Notes under the pieces: generated by a model | Databases searched by the model: none | Told to the model about the DNA's origin: nothing | What the model saw: the letters and a program-made list of their open reading frames with translations, nothing else | Made by a program: the position numbers and the translations under genes | Shown: one piece after another, positions 37,329 to 45,312 of the stretch | Position numbering within the stretch: position 1 is the first letter of the stretch | How the letters are laid out: the number at the start of each line of letters is the position of its first letter | Origin: Halococcus sediminicola | GTDB taxonomy: Archaea; Halobacteriota; Halobacteria; Halobacteriales; Halococcaceae | NCBI RefSeq assembly: GCF_000755245.1 | Contig: NZ_BBMP01000022.1 | Span: 682,001-746,000 of the forward strand | Length of the DNA stretch: 64,000 nt | Direction of reading: 5' to 3'

Positions 37329-37694
37329 TCACCCTTTCTCGACCGACTCGACTTCCATCAGCGGGTAACCGTCGTCCATCGCCATCCGTGCGGTGACGGT
37401 GCGCCCTTCGCGCACGACGACGATTTTCACGGTCATGAATCGGCCGGTGAGTTCGGTGTAGTCGCCGTCGGCGGCCGCGGCGAGCGCGTCGTCGTCCATC
37501 TCGACGGTGACGGACTCGCAGTGGGGTTGATTCTCGATAGCCGCTTCCATCGCATGGGCCAGACTGTCCGCGCTGTCGGGGCTGACTGGCGTGCCGGCGA
37601 ACTGGTGGTACAGCGAGCCGAACTTGATACCCACCTCGAAACACGCGATTTCGGCCCCCGTTGGCTCTGTATCATTGCTCTTGGAATCACTCAT
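37329..37694 (-). CDS. mptD: Archaeal dihydroneopterin aldolase (MptD type)
   Basis: The 121-residue protein resembles archaeal MptD, which cleaves 7,8-dihydroneopterin to 6-hydroxymethyldihydropterin and glycolaldehyde in pterin/folate synthesis. The family segment EIACFEVGIKFGSLYHQFAG is followed by GTPVSP and a C-terminal beta-rich half (VTVEMDDDALA, RFMTVKIVVVREGR). The start MSDSKSND at 37694 is used; an upstream ATG would add 13 unconserved residues. Confidence 0.83.
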   Translation of the reverse strand: MSDSKSNDTEPTGAEIACFEVGIKFGSLYHQFAGTPVSPDSADSLAHAMEAAIENQPHCESVTVEMDDDALAAAADGDYTELTGRFMTVKIVVVREGRTVTARMAMDDGYPLMEVESVEKG

Positions 37695-38000
37695 GAGCAC
37701 GATTTTGGAGTGGTCGAACAAATGCGCTGGCAATCGAGCAGGTACAGCTGTTCGCCGATGAAATTCGACTCATGATGTACTATCTCGGTGACGACGGCTG
37801 ACTCAAACGAGAGACCGCAACCACCCCGCCCACGCACCTCTCCAACCGATTCGCTCCGCTCACTCCGTTCGCGTCGCTCATCCCTCGCGCGAGTCACGCG
37901 CTCCGCGCGTTCCCGCGCGCCACCGCGTTCGATTTGGGGTGGTGCTTCGAGGAACGAGGGCGACGGACGACAGCGGGCCTGTCGCGGTCTCTCACGGAAT
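37695..38000 (+). repeat. Intergenic region with element copy D and a possible gene remnant
   Basis: The 336-base gap holds no full gene. From about 37811 to 37935 it reads GACCGCAACC, CCTCTCCAACCGATTCGCT, GTCGCTCATCCCTCGCGCG and CGTTCCCGCGCGCC, matching the second half of copies A and E. Upstream of it, 37700-37800 encodes on the plus strand a short protein-like tail (LAIEQVQLFADEIRLMMYYL, then GDDG and stop) without a start, possibly the end of a lost gene. Confidence 0.5.
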
Positions 38001-38002
38001 CC

Positions 38003-38010
38003 ATTTAGGT
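38003..38010 (+). promoter_or_regulatory. TATA box of aIF2-beta gene
   Basis: ATTTAGGT lies about 26 bp upstream of the ATG at 38031; a very similar TTTTAGGTGCG precedes the ABC exporter gene. Confidence 0.45.
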
Positions 38011-38030
38011 GCGGATGGTCCAGTTCCCCT

Positions 38031-38639
38031 ATGGATTACGAAGCCAGCCTTGACCGGGCGATGGACTCGGTTCCCGACCTCGACACGGGCGATTCGCGCC
38101 TCGACGTCCCCGATGCACAGGCCCAGAAGGACGGCGCGTTCACCCGCTTGACCAATCTCGGCAGCGTCGCCGACGCGCTCTCGCGCGACCCCGAGCACCT
38201 CCACCGGGTCATCCAGCGCGAACTCGGCACCAACGGCCAGTTCACTGGCGACCGCGCGCGCTACAACGGCTCGTTTTCGGGGTCGGACTTCGACGCGGCC
38301 ATCGACAGTTACAGCGAGGAGTTCGTCATCTGCTCGGAGTGCGGACTCCCGGATACCCGACTGGAGATGGAGGGACGAACCCAGATGCTGCGCTGTGAGG
38401 CCTGTGGCGCGTTCCGCCCCGTCGAGAAGAACACCGGCTCCCAAGAGACCAAACAGCGCCCCGACGTCGAGGAGGGCCGCACCTACGAGGTGAAGATCAC
38501 GGGCACGGGTCGCAAGGGCGACGGCGTGGCCGAGCAGGGCAAGTACACCATTTTCGTGCCCGGCGCACAGGAGGGCGACGTCGTGAACATCTACATCGAG
38601 AACATCAGCGGGACGCTGGCGTTCGCCCGACTGGCCTAA
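38031..38639 (+). CDS. Translation initiation factor aIF2 subunit beta with TRAM domain
   Basis: The 202-residue protein has the aIF2-beta core and zinc ribbon C101/C104 and C122/C125 (FVICSECGLPDTRL, LRCEACGAFRP). aIF2 delivers initiator tRNA to the small ribosomal subunit. Residues about 140-202 (EEGRTYEVKITGTGRKGDGV, DVVNIYIENISGTLAFARL) form an added TRAM RNA-binding domain, a haloarchaeal arrangement. The start at 38031 is fixed by ATTTAGGT upstream and by the conserved MDYE N-terminus. Confidence 0.94.
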   Translation: MDYEASLDRAMDSVPDLDTGDSRLDVPDAQAQKDGAFTRLTNLGSVADALSRDPEHLHRVIQRELGTNGQFTGDRARYNGSFSGSDFDAAIDSYSEEFVICSECGLPDTRLEMEGRTQMLRCEACGAFRPVEKNTGSQETKQRPDVEEGRTYEVKITGTGRKGDGVAEQGKYTIFVPGAQEGDVVNIYIENISGTLAFARLA

Positions 38640-38684
38640 GAAAACCGCACGGTACTTACCGATCCCTTCCCGATTTCCACTCGA

Positions 38685-39440
38685 ATGGCGGGGAGGCCAC
38701 AGGAGCCGACGGTACTACTCACCGGCGCGTCCGGGCGCGTCGGTCGCGCGATCGTTGGCCGGCTCGGCGATGCCTACGACTGGCGACTGGTCGACCGCGA
38801 ACCGCCGACCCCCGACTCAGAGCATATCTATCTCGTCGCGGACATCACCGACGAGGAGGCGATGGTCGAGGCGATGGCCGACGTCGACGTCGTGGTCCAT
38901 CTCGCCGGCGACCCCCGGCCCGAAGCGCCGTGGGACAGCGTGCTCGAAAACAACATCGACGGCACCCACTCCGTGCTCGAAGCGGCCGCGAGCGCCGGCG
39001 TCGAGAAGTTCGTCTTCGCCTCCTCGAACCACGCCGTCGGTGGGTACGAGACCGACGAGCGAACGCCTGACCTCTACCGCTCGAACGACGACTTCCGCCT
39101 CGACGGCAGCGAACTCCCGCGTCCGAGCAACCTCTACGGCGTGAGCAAGGCCGCCGCCGAGACCCTCTGTCGGTACTATCACGACGAGTACGGGATGAGC
39201 GTCGTCTGTCTTCGTATCGGCAACCTCACGAAAAATCACCCGCCCGAAGGCTACGAGCGCGGACAGGCGATGTGGCTCTCCTACCGGGACTGTGCGCACC
39301 TCTTCGAGCGCGCCATCGAGGCCGAGTACGACTACGAGATCGTCTACGGCATCTCGGACAACGACCGGAAATACTACTCGCTGGAGCGCGCCCGCGAGGT
39401 GCTCGGCTACAACCCGCAGGACAACTCCGCAGAGTACTAG
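38685..39440 (+). CDS. azf: NAD-dependent glucose-6-phosphate dehydrogenase Azf
   Basis: The 251-residue extended short-chain dehydrogenase has the NAD motif TGASGRVGRAI, active-site Ser in FASSNHAVGGY and the catalytic YGVSKAAAE. It closely follows the archaeal zwischenferment of haloarchaea, which oxidises glucose 6-phosphate with NAD in the oxidative pentose phosphate pathway; RIGNLT, RGQAMWLSYRDCAHLF and YGISDNDRKYYSLERAREVL are characteristic. UDP-glucose epimerase or uronate dehydrogenase are related alternatives. It follows the aIF2-beta gene by 45 nt. Confidence 0.88.
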   Translation: MAGRPQEPTVLLTGASGRVGRAIVGRLGDAYDWRLVDREPPTPDSEHIYLVADITDEEAMVEAMADVDVVVHLAGDPRPEAPWDSVLENNIDGTHSVLEAAASAGVEKFVFASSNHAVGGYETDERTPDLYRSNDDFRLDGSELPRPSNLYGVSKAAAETLCRYYHDEYGMSVVCLRIGNLTKNHPPEGYERGQAMWLSYRDCAHLFERAIEAEYDYEIVYGISDNDRKYYSLERAREVLGYNPQDNSAEY

Positions 39441-39468
39441 ACCGCGAAATCAACTGGGTGTGACGGCG

Positions 39469-40305
39469 TTACTCGGCACACGGCGGGAAGCCGACCGGCT
39501 GGAGGAACAGCCGCTTGCTATCGGGAGCCAGTTCGTCCCAGTCGACGCGCCCTCGTTCGACGATGTGCTCGGGATCGAGCGCCGAATCACTGAGCACGGT
39601 GTAGGCGGTGAGTTCCGGGAGACGGAGTTCCGGTCCTGCGTGGGCCTCCTCGGTGCCGGCGTCCTCGGCGGGAGCGGCACAGAGGTCGGGCAGCGGCTCG
39701 GCCGCGGGACCGCTCACCTCGCCGACGACGATGCGCATGACCATCCCGAAATATTCGTGGGGCGCACAGTTCATCTCGTAGACGCCCGGTTTCTCGAAGG
39801 TGTACAGCCAGTAGCCGCCCGCCGGCAGCATCGGCCCCGAAAACGGCGGCACCAGTTGTGGGACCCGTCGTTGGAACCCGAACTGTGGGTGATAGGCCAC
39901 CACGTTGTGATGGGGCGTCGCCATCGTGAACTTCACCGTCTCGCCCGGTTCGACGAACAGGCCAGTGGGTTCGAAGTAGAACTCCGGAATCGGGACGTCC
40001 TCGTGCGGGCGAATCAGTGCCTGCACTTCGTGGTCGGGTTCGACGGGCGGGGCGACCCGCGCCGTCTGCGAGGAAAAGCCATAGACGGGGTGGACCTCGT
40101 GACCCGAGATGAGCGGGTTGTCGAGGGCGAGGCGTTCGGCCGGAATCGGCCCGTCCCCGCCGCCCCCATCGTTGCCGTGTGCGCGGCCGAGGCCGCTGAA
40201 CGCCGCGATGCCAGCACCCATCCCGAGTGCCCGGAGGACGCCGCGCCTGCCGAGGGCGTGTTCGGTGTCGGTTCCGCCGCCGACCGCTTTGGTGGTTGTG
40301 GACAT
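39469..40305 (-). CDS. Tat-exported cupredoxin (blue copper) domain protein
   Basis: The 278-residue protein begins with a twin-arginine signal: R20-R21 in LGRRGVLRALGMGAG, then a hydrophobic stretch and AHG cleavage region. The mature part has a plastocyanin-like domain with copper ligands in ATPHHNVVAYHP and NCAPHEYFGMVM (His, Cys, His, Met) after VEPGETVKFTM. A C-terminal extension rich in Pro/Asp follows. It probably transfers electrons at the cell surface. A minus-strand TCTATAATGG about 28 bp upstream supports the start. Confidence 0.87.
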   Translation of the reverse strand: MSTTTKAVGGGTDTEHALGRRGVLRALGMGAGIAAFSGLGRAHGNDGGGGDGPIPAERLALDNPLISGHEVHPVYGFSSQTARVAPPVEPDHEVQALIRPHEDVPIPEFYFEPTGLFVEPGETVKFTMATPHHNVVAYHPQFGFQRRVPQLVPPFSGPMLPAGGYWLYTFEKPGVYEMNCAPHEYFGMVMRIVVGEVSGPAAEPLPDLCAAPAEDAGTEEAHAGPELRLPELTAYTVLSDSALDPEHIVERGRVDWDELAPDSKRLFLQPVGFPPCAE

Positions 40306-40401
40306 AATCCAAGGGAACGATTGCCATTATAGATATTAACTGTTTCTACGAACGGACTTCTCGGTACGTCTACCCAGCCAAAAGTGGATGCCGTGAGGGA
40401 A

Positions 40402-41016
40402 TCAAGACGCCTCGAACAGTCCGTCGACGTCGCGCTCGCGCGCTGCTCGCCGGTCGGTGTGTTCGGCGAGGCGCTGGTGGACGATAGCGCGATTCCCGCC
40501 GCGCGCGAAGTCCATCACGAGCGTGACGAACGGACTCGTCTCTCGGTCGGCGTCGAGGTCGGCGCGGGCGTATTCGACCGCGCGCTCGACCATCGCTTCG
40601 TCGTACTCGCCCGTTTCGGCGAACACCGCGGCGGCGACTGCGCTCGCGTCGAAATCGAGGTCGGCGAGTCCGAGCGCGCGCCCCTCGTGGGTGAGTCGAG
40701 GAGGTGGTGCGCGCTCGATGCGCTCGGGGTCCGCTCGGAGCGCGGCGAGAGACGTTCGCACCGAAGCGATGTCGACGCCGCGATAGGGGGAAGGAAGCGG
40801 TGTGAGGTACTCGCGGGCGCTCTCGGCAAGACCAGTAGCGCCGACCCAGTTGCGATTCTGTGCGTGGTGGACCGCCGCGGTGAACTGGATAAGTCCGTGG
40901 AGGAATCGTTCGTCGTTGCCCGCGAGGTCGAGCCAGCGCTCTTCCCATGCGTCGTGGGCGGCGTGGTAGTTGCCGGCGTTGTAGATGGCGATGCCGGCAC
41001 GGAGATGTGCTCTCAT
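40402..41016 (-). CDS. DUF309 domain-containing protein
   Basis: The 204-residue helical protein has the DUF309 signature AGIAIYNAGNYHAAHDAWEE followed by LHGLIQFTAAVHHAQNRNW. The family is thought to adopt a helical-repeat fold; its function is not established. The C-terminal part (from about 110) is Ala/Arg-rich and helical. It lies 27 nt downstream of the DUF4112 gene on the same strand. Confidence 0.82.
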   Translation of the reverse strand: MRAHLRAGIAIYNAGNYHAAHDAWEERWLDLAGNDERFLHGLIQFTAAVHHAQNRNWVGATGLAESAREYLTPLPSPYRGVDIASVRTSLAALRADPERIERAPPPRLTHEGRALGLADLDFDASAVAAAVFAETGEYDEAMVERAVEYARADLDADRETSPFVTLVMDFARGGNRAIVHQRLAEHTDRRAARERDVDGLFEAS

Positions 41017-41043
41017 GGGGGTCCGATTCGACGGCCGGGCGAC

Positions 41044-41427
41044 TCAGGCGATGTCCTCGCGGTCGGCGAGGTGGTCTTCGAGCAGCGCGACGTTGCGCTT
41101 GTTCGCCTTCCAGACGGCGTCGACGAGCGTGCCGAGCACCGGCACGCCCCCGGCGATTGTATCGAGGGCGACGTTCAGCATCATCTTGAGTGTCGTCTTG
41201 GGAGGGACACTGAGCCGGGCGGCCTCGGCGACGATGTACAGCGACAGCACCGCGCCGGCGGCGTCGCCCGAGACCGGGGCGATGCTGAGCAGTGGATCGA
41301 GACCGACGCGGTAGTTGATGATGGGGATCTCGACTGCCTCGTCGAGCAGTCGTGCCATCCTTCTGGTTCGCTTGAGGGCCGCCTGCTCGCGGCGCGTCAG
41401 CGACTCCATGTCGAGGTCGTCGGTCAT
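41044..41427 (-). CDS. DUF4112 domain membrane protein
   Basis: The 127-residue protein has a charged N-terminus (RREQAALKRTRRMARLLDEA), then two hydrophobic segments with the DUF4112 text VGLDPLLSIAPVSGDAAGAV and DTIAGGVPVLGTLVDAVWKA, ending NKRNVALLEDHLADRED. Function is unknown. It may be co-transcribed with the DUF309 gene. Confidence 0.82.
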   Translation of the reverse strand: MTDDLDMESLTRREQAALKRTRRMARLLDEAVEIPIINYRVGLDPLLSIAPVSGDAAGAVLSLYIVAEAARLSVPPKTTLKMMLNVALDTIAGGVPVLGTLVDAVWKANKRNVALLEDHLADREDIA

Positions 41428-41537
41428 ACTTGAGGGGTGGGTCCCTGTACGGATAGGTGCGTTGCAAGCCATTGCGGGCGACCCCGGCAGAGGGTGATCG
41501 GGGGAACGGCTATGGGCCGGCGGACGGGACTGGAAGC

Positions 41538-41978
41538 ATGGCCCGCGAACACTTCGAGGACGTCGAGGTCGGCGAGACACGAACGTTCGGCGAGCGCGAA
41601 GTAACACGCGAGGAGATCCTGGAGTTCGCCGAGCGCTACGACCCACAGCCGTTCCACACTGACGAGACGGCCGCCGCCGACTCCCTTTTCGGGGGACTCA
41701 TCGCCAGCGGCTGGCACACCGCCGCGATGACGATGGAACTGCTCGTCACGAACGTCTTCACCGACTTGGCGGCCACGGGCGCACTCGGCGTCGACGAACT
41801 GCGCTGGCCCAGTCCCGTGCGTCCCGGCGACACCCTGACCGTGCACACCGAAGTCATCGACACCGAGCCGTGGAACGAGGAGTTGGGGCTCGTGAGGAGT
41901 CGGACCACGACGCTCGTCGACGGGGACGAGGTCATGTCGATGGTCGGGCTGGTACTCTACGAGCGCCGCGAGCGCTAG
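41538..41978 (+). CDS. MaoC-like dehydratase (hot-dog fold)
   Basis: The 146-residue hot-dog-fold protein carries the hydratase motif FAERYDPQPFHTDETAAADS with catalytic Asp/His, then GLIASGWHTAAMTM and RWPSPVRPGDTLTVHTEV. R-specific enoyl-CoA hydratases act in fatty-acid or polyhydroxyalkanoate metabolism, though nothing nearby indicates a pathway. The start MAREHFEDVEVGE is the family's usual N-terminus. Its stop overlaps that of the convergent gene in CTAG. Confidence 0.88.
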   Translation: MAREHFEDVEVGETRTFGEREVTREEILEFAERYDPQPFHTDETAAADSLFGGLIASGWHTAAMTMELLVTNVFTDLAATGALGVDELRWPSPVRPGDTLTVHTEVIDTEPWNEELGLVRSRTTTLVDGDEVMSMVGLVLYERRER

Positions 41979-42247
41979 GAGCCGAGGACGAACAGTCCGA
42001 CGCCGGCGAGGACGAACCCACCCGGTACCGCGAGCACGGTCGTCGGAATCGAGCAGATGCTCGCGCCGCCGTCGCGGCTGTAGACGACCGCTCCATCCGC
42101 GAGTTCGACGAACTGTACCTGACTCAGTCCACCGATCGCTTCGCCCGTCCGCGTACACGTCGCGGCCGGTTCGAGCACGGCCACGGCGGCGATGGCGACG
42201 ACACCGAGCGCGACGACGACGATGCCGATTCCGGTTTTGGCGTCCAT
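41975..42247 (-). CDS. Small two-helix membrane protein
   Basis: The 90-residue protein (MDAKTGIGIVVVALGVVAIA...) has hydrophobic segments at about 6-25 and 67-88, with an extracellular-type loop containing two Cys (TCTRTGE and ICSIP), which could form a disulphide. No family was recognised. Minus-strand TATTTATT at about 42272-42279 is 28 bp upstream of the ATG at 42247, supporting this start over one five codons upstream. Confidence 0.6.
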   Translation of the reverse strand: MDAKTGIGIVVVALGVVAIAAVAVLEPAATCTRTGEAIGGLSQVQFVELADGAVVYSRDGGASICSIPTTVLAVPGGFVLAGVGLFVLGS

Positions 42248-42343
42248 ACATCGACACTGCATGGCACGGAAATAAATACCACGGGCCACGGTGGTTGCGA
42301 GCGCCGGATGAACACTGATAAGCGCCGCCGTCGAAACGTCTGC

Positions 42344-42976
42344 ATGACCGACCACGACCGCGAATACACGCTCACCGTTCGTCCGAACGCCACCCTTCAC
42401 GTCGCGTACAGCACCGACGGGGGCCGGCTGGAGGGTGCCTTCCTCGCCGTCGAGTACGGCCGCGAGGGGCTGGACGGTGAGGAAGGTTCGGCGGAGGGCA
42501 TCGAGTGGCGCGGCTACGAGGTCGCGCTCGCCCGCGACGGCGAGAACGTCCTCGGTAGCGACATCGAACGAGCACTCGACCGCGGCGTCGACCGCGTGCT
42601 CGACGGCGAGCAGTCGCTGGTCGATAGGGACCGACTCCAGCGCGCCGCGAGCGTGGCGGGCGACTACGGTCATCGGGCGAAAGCGGGCCTACACAAGCTC
42701 CGGGAACGACGTTCCGGCGAGGGAATGGACGTCGAGACGCCTGAGACGGTACAGGTACCCGGACCGGGCGGTGCGACCATCGACGTCTCGCTGTCGGCGA
42801 CCGAGGCGGCGTTCGATCTCTACGAGGACGACGGCGCAAACTGGCGCTGGCGACTCGTCGGCGACGACGGCGACACGCTCGCGGTCAGCCCTGCGGGTTA
42901 CGACTCGCGCGAAGCGGCCGAAGAGACCATCACCCACCTCAAGGCGAACGTGCTCGGCGCGGACATCGAGACCTGA
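42344..42976 (+). CDS. DUF1508 (YegP-like) domain protein
   Basis: The 210-residue protein has a haloarchaeal N-terminal domain (EYTLTVRPNATLHVAYSTDG) and a C-terminal YegP-like DUF1508 unit (AFDLYEDDGANWRWRLVGDD, then TLAVSPAGYDSREAAEETI). The fold is known structurally in small proteins, but the function is not. The ATG at 42344 is chosen because GATAAGCG at 42317 lies about 27 bp upstream; an ATG 12 codons earlier overlaps that element. Confidence 0.75.
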   Translation: MTDHDREYTLTVRPNATLHVAYSTDGGRLEGAFLAVEYGREGLDGEEGSAEGIEWRGYEVALARDGENVLGSDIERALDRGVDRVLDGEQSLVDRDRLQRAASVAGDYGHRAKAGLHKLRERRSGEGMDVETPETVQVPGPGGATIDVSLSATEAAFDLYEDDGANWRWRLVGDDGDTLAVSPAGYDSREAAEETITHLKANVLGADIET

Positions 42977-42983
42977 TTTTCCT

Positions 42984-44189
42984 TCAACCGGGTTCGGGCG
43001 CGCGTAGTGCCAGCACGACTCCCACGACGGCGACGCCGCCGGCGACGAGGAAGGCCGGAGCGTAGCCCGCACTGTCGATGATCGCGCCGCCGGCGATGGG
43101 GGCGGCGAACGCGCCGAACAGTCCGATGCTCGTCAGCAGCGAGACGGCCGTGGTCCGCACGGTCGGGGGAACGATCTCGGCGATATAGGAAAAGAGCAGG
43201 CCGGTGACGAGCTGGATGGCGAAGCCGACGACGACCAGCGCCGCGACGACGAGTTCGAGCCGCGAGACGAGCGCGAAGGCGACGACGGCGGGCGTGGCGA
43301 CGGCGAACGACGCGACCGCGACGGGGCGGCGTTTCCCGTCGAAGAGCCGTTCGGAGACCGCGCCGCTGGCCGAGCGGGCGACGGCTCCGATGGTCGGAAA
43401 GAGTGCGGTGAGCAGGCCGCTGGCCGCTAGCGAGATGCCGAACCCGTCGACGAGGTAGCTCGGCAGCCACGTGTTGACGAACAGGTAGAGCGAGTAGGCG
43501 AGAAAGCAGAGCACACAGACCGTCCAGACGCCGCTGTCGGTGAACAGGTCGAGCAGTCCCGTGCGGTCGGGCGCGTCCGTCTCGACGCCGGGGACGTGCT
43601 CTCGGGTCGCGAGCAGGAACACGACGACGCCGGCGACGCCGATGGCGGCGTAGGTGGGAAGGATCGCGGGCCAGCCGGCGACGCTCTCGACGAGCGGGCT
43701 GCCGAACTGACCGAGCGCGAAGCCAACGGGGGCGCTCGCGGTGAACACGCCGACGGCGGTCGCCCGGTACTCGGGCGCGACGGCGCTGCCGACGCTGTTC
43801 GCGCCGGCGTTCCAGAAGATGACGTAGGAGAGACCCCCGAGCACGCGCGAGGCGAGCAGCCAGAGAAAGGCCCCCGCGGTGGCCGCATACCAGCCCCAGA
43901 CGCCGGCGACGACGAGCGCGAGCGTGCCGAAGACGACCGCTCGGCGCACCGAAAACCGGTCGAGCGCGATGCCGACGGGAACGCTGGTGACGACCGCCGT
44001 CGCGTACATGACGCTGACGAGCCAACCCGCCGCGCTCGCGCCGAGACCGAGCGACTCCTGGATGACCGGGAGCACGCTCGCCGGAGCGATCTCGTAGGCC
44101 GCGGCGGCCATCGAGAGCAGGAAAAAGCCGACGAGTAGCCCTGCGGTCTCGCGTCGGGTCCCGCTGTTCGTGTTCGCTTCGTCGTTCAC
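42984..44189 (-). CDS. Major facilitator superfamily transporter
   Basis: The 401-residue protein has about 12 hydrophobic helices with MFS loop motifs: GIALDRFSVRRAVVFG after helix 2, RVLGGLSYVIFWNAGANSVG and SGAVSERLFDGKRRPVA at the mid-loop. The GTG start at 44189 gives a short charged N-terminus before helix 1; no ATG is available there. Substrate is unknown. The next 186 bases upstream lack a gene apart from fragments related to tRNA-Arg. Confidence 0.85.
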   Translation of the reverse strand: MNDEANTNSGTRRETAGLLVGFFLLSMAAAAYEIAPASVLPVIQESLGLGASAAGWLVSVMYATAVVTSVPVGIALDRFSVRRAVVFGTLALVVAGVWGWYAATAGAFLWLLASRVLGGLSYVIFWNAGANSVGSAVAPEYRATAVGVFTASAPVGFALGQFGSPLVESVAGWPAILPTYAAIGVAGVVVFLLATREHVPGVETDAPDRTGLLDLFTDSGVWTVCVLCFLAYSLYLFVNTWLPSYLVDGFGISLAASGLLTALFPTIGAVARSASGAVSERLFDGKRRPVAVASFAVATPAVVAFALVSRLELVVAALVVVGFAIQLVTGLLFSYIAEIVPPTVRTTAVSLLTSIGLFGAFAAPIAGGAIIDSAGYAPAFLVAGGVAVVGVVLALRAPEPG

Positions 44190-44306
44190 GGGTTCTGTGC
44201 TCGATTCTCGGGGCTGTGTCAAACCGTTTGCCGTTTCACGTGGGACGGAAATCGGGGAGGCGACGCGGTGTGGAACCGCTCTGCTTGCCGTTTGTGCGCT
44301 GTCAAA

Positions 44307-44375
44307 GTCCTGGCGGAGTCCTGCGCGAACGCAGTGAGCCGCAGGGCACGCCAAGACGCGAACGAAATGAGTGAG
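44307..44375. repeat. Partial duplication of tRNA-Arg 3' end
   Basis: GTCCTGGCGGAG at 44307-44318 repeats the minus-strand 3' end of tRNA-Arg (44377-44388), separated by 58 bases with GCGAACGCAGTGAG and GCGAACGAAATGAGTGAGC, text like the intergenic elements. Confidence 0.45.
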
Positions 44376-44448
44376 CGTCCTGGCGGAGATTTGAACTCCG
44401 GTCACCGGCTCCGCAGGCCAGTAGGATAGTCCACTACCCAACCAGGAC
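44376..44448 (-). tRNA. tRNA-Arg (GCG)
   Basis: The 73-nt minus-strand gene has acceptor arms GTCCTGG/CCAGGAC, D-arm with GGGTAGTGGACTATCC, anticodon stem CTGGC/GCCGG with loop CTGCGGA (anticodon GCG) and T-arm GGAGTTCAAATCTCC. CCA is not encoded. Confidence 0.92.
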
Positions 44449-44558
44449 TCACTCTCCGATAGCCGCCATCCAGTTAAACCCGTTACGATTCCGGCCCCGC
44501 AGCGAGAGCCACTCCCGCGGGCCACAAGAGCCATAGTTCCGCCGGTCGGGGTGGTGAT

Positions 44559-45200
44559 ATGAAACGTCGCACGCTGCTCACGGCGGCCGCGCTCGCACTC
44601 ACCGGCTGTCTCGGCGGTTCCGGCGACGAGGCGAGCACGGACGGGACGGCCACGCCGGCCGAACCCACCGGCGAACCGAGCGCGACGCGCGGGGCGACGA
44701 CCACGGCGGCCACACGGACGTCGACGGCCCGCACGGAACCGCGACCGGGGACCGAACCGAAACCGACGGGAACGGCCGCACCGACCGCCACGGAGCGCAC
44801 GGACCGTGGGACCGAGACGACCGCCGGGACCGACACGACTGGGGTTGCGGGCGTCACGAGCCAGTCGTTCTCCGTCGAGAGCACGTCCGCCTCGCCGGGC
44901 AACGAGGCGAGCGTGCGCTTCGCCGATGGTGGCTCGCGCGTCGTCGTCACGGGCACCATCACCGGCTCTGACGGCTGTCAGACGGCGGTGCTCGATGGGA
45001 TCACGATGACCGACTCCGGGCTGGAAGCGACCGTCGCCACCGAGACCGATGCGGACGCGGGCGCGGCCTGCTCGCAGGCGCTCGTCGGTATCGAGTACCG
45101 CCTCTCCATGACGCTCGAAACGCCACCGGAATCGGTGACGGTGGTCCATCGTGATGCGTCCGGTCGGACGGCGGTCACGACCGCCGAGCGCGGCGGCTGA
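44559..45200 (+). CDS. Predicted lipoprotein with Thr-rich linker
   Basis: The 213-residue protein begins MKRRTLLTAAALALTGCLGG, a lipoprotein signal (twin-Arg-like RR and lipobox with C17). A Thr/Ala/Glu-rich linker spans about residues 24-95. The C-terminal domain (VTSQSFSVESTSASPGNEAS onward) is beta-rich with two Cys (DGCQTAVL and AACSQALVG) likely in a disulphide. No named domain was recognised; similar short lipoproteins are frequent in haloarchaea. Confidence 0.72.
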   Translation: MKRRTLLTAAALALTGCLGGSGDEASTDGTATPAEPTGEPSATRGATTTAATRTSTARTEPRPGTEPKPTGTAAPTATERTDRGTETTAGTDTTGVAGVTSQSFSVESTSASPGNEASVRFADGGSRVVVTGTITGSDGCQTAVLDGITMTDSGLEATVATETDADAGAACSQALVGIEYRLSMTLETPPESVTVVHRDASGRTAVTTAERGG

Positions 45201-45277
45201 AGTCTATCTACGGGTGTGCGACCACGATCAGAAATCGCGGAAAACCGACCGATGGCGGACGACTGCTCGGCGACGAC

Positions 45278-45289
45278 AACGCTTAAGCG
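45278..45289 (+). promoter_or_regulatory. rpa2 promoter core
   Basis: AACGCTTAAG (from about 45278) lies 28 bp upstream of the ATG at 45313, and the identical ten bases occur at the same distance before the histone gene. Confidence 0.55.
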
Positions 45290-45312
45290 GACTCCGCGTG
45301 TGAATTCGGTCA

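Noticed and set aside
44341-44376. Possible CRISPR-like or tandem repeats with GCGAACG...TGAG text
   Set aside because: The units vary in spacing and sequence and occur in intergenic elements elsewhere; there are no regular spacers and no cas genes.
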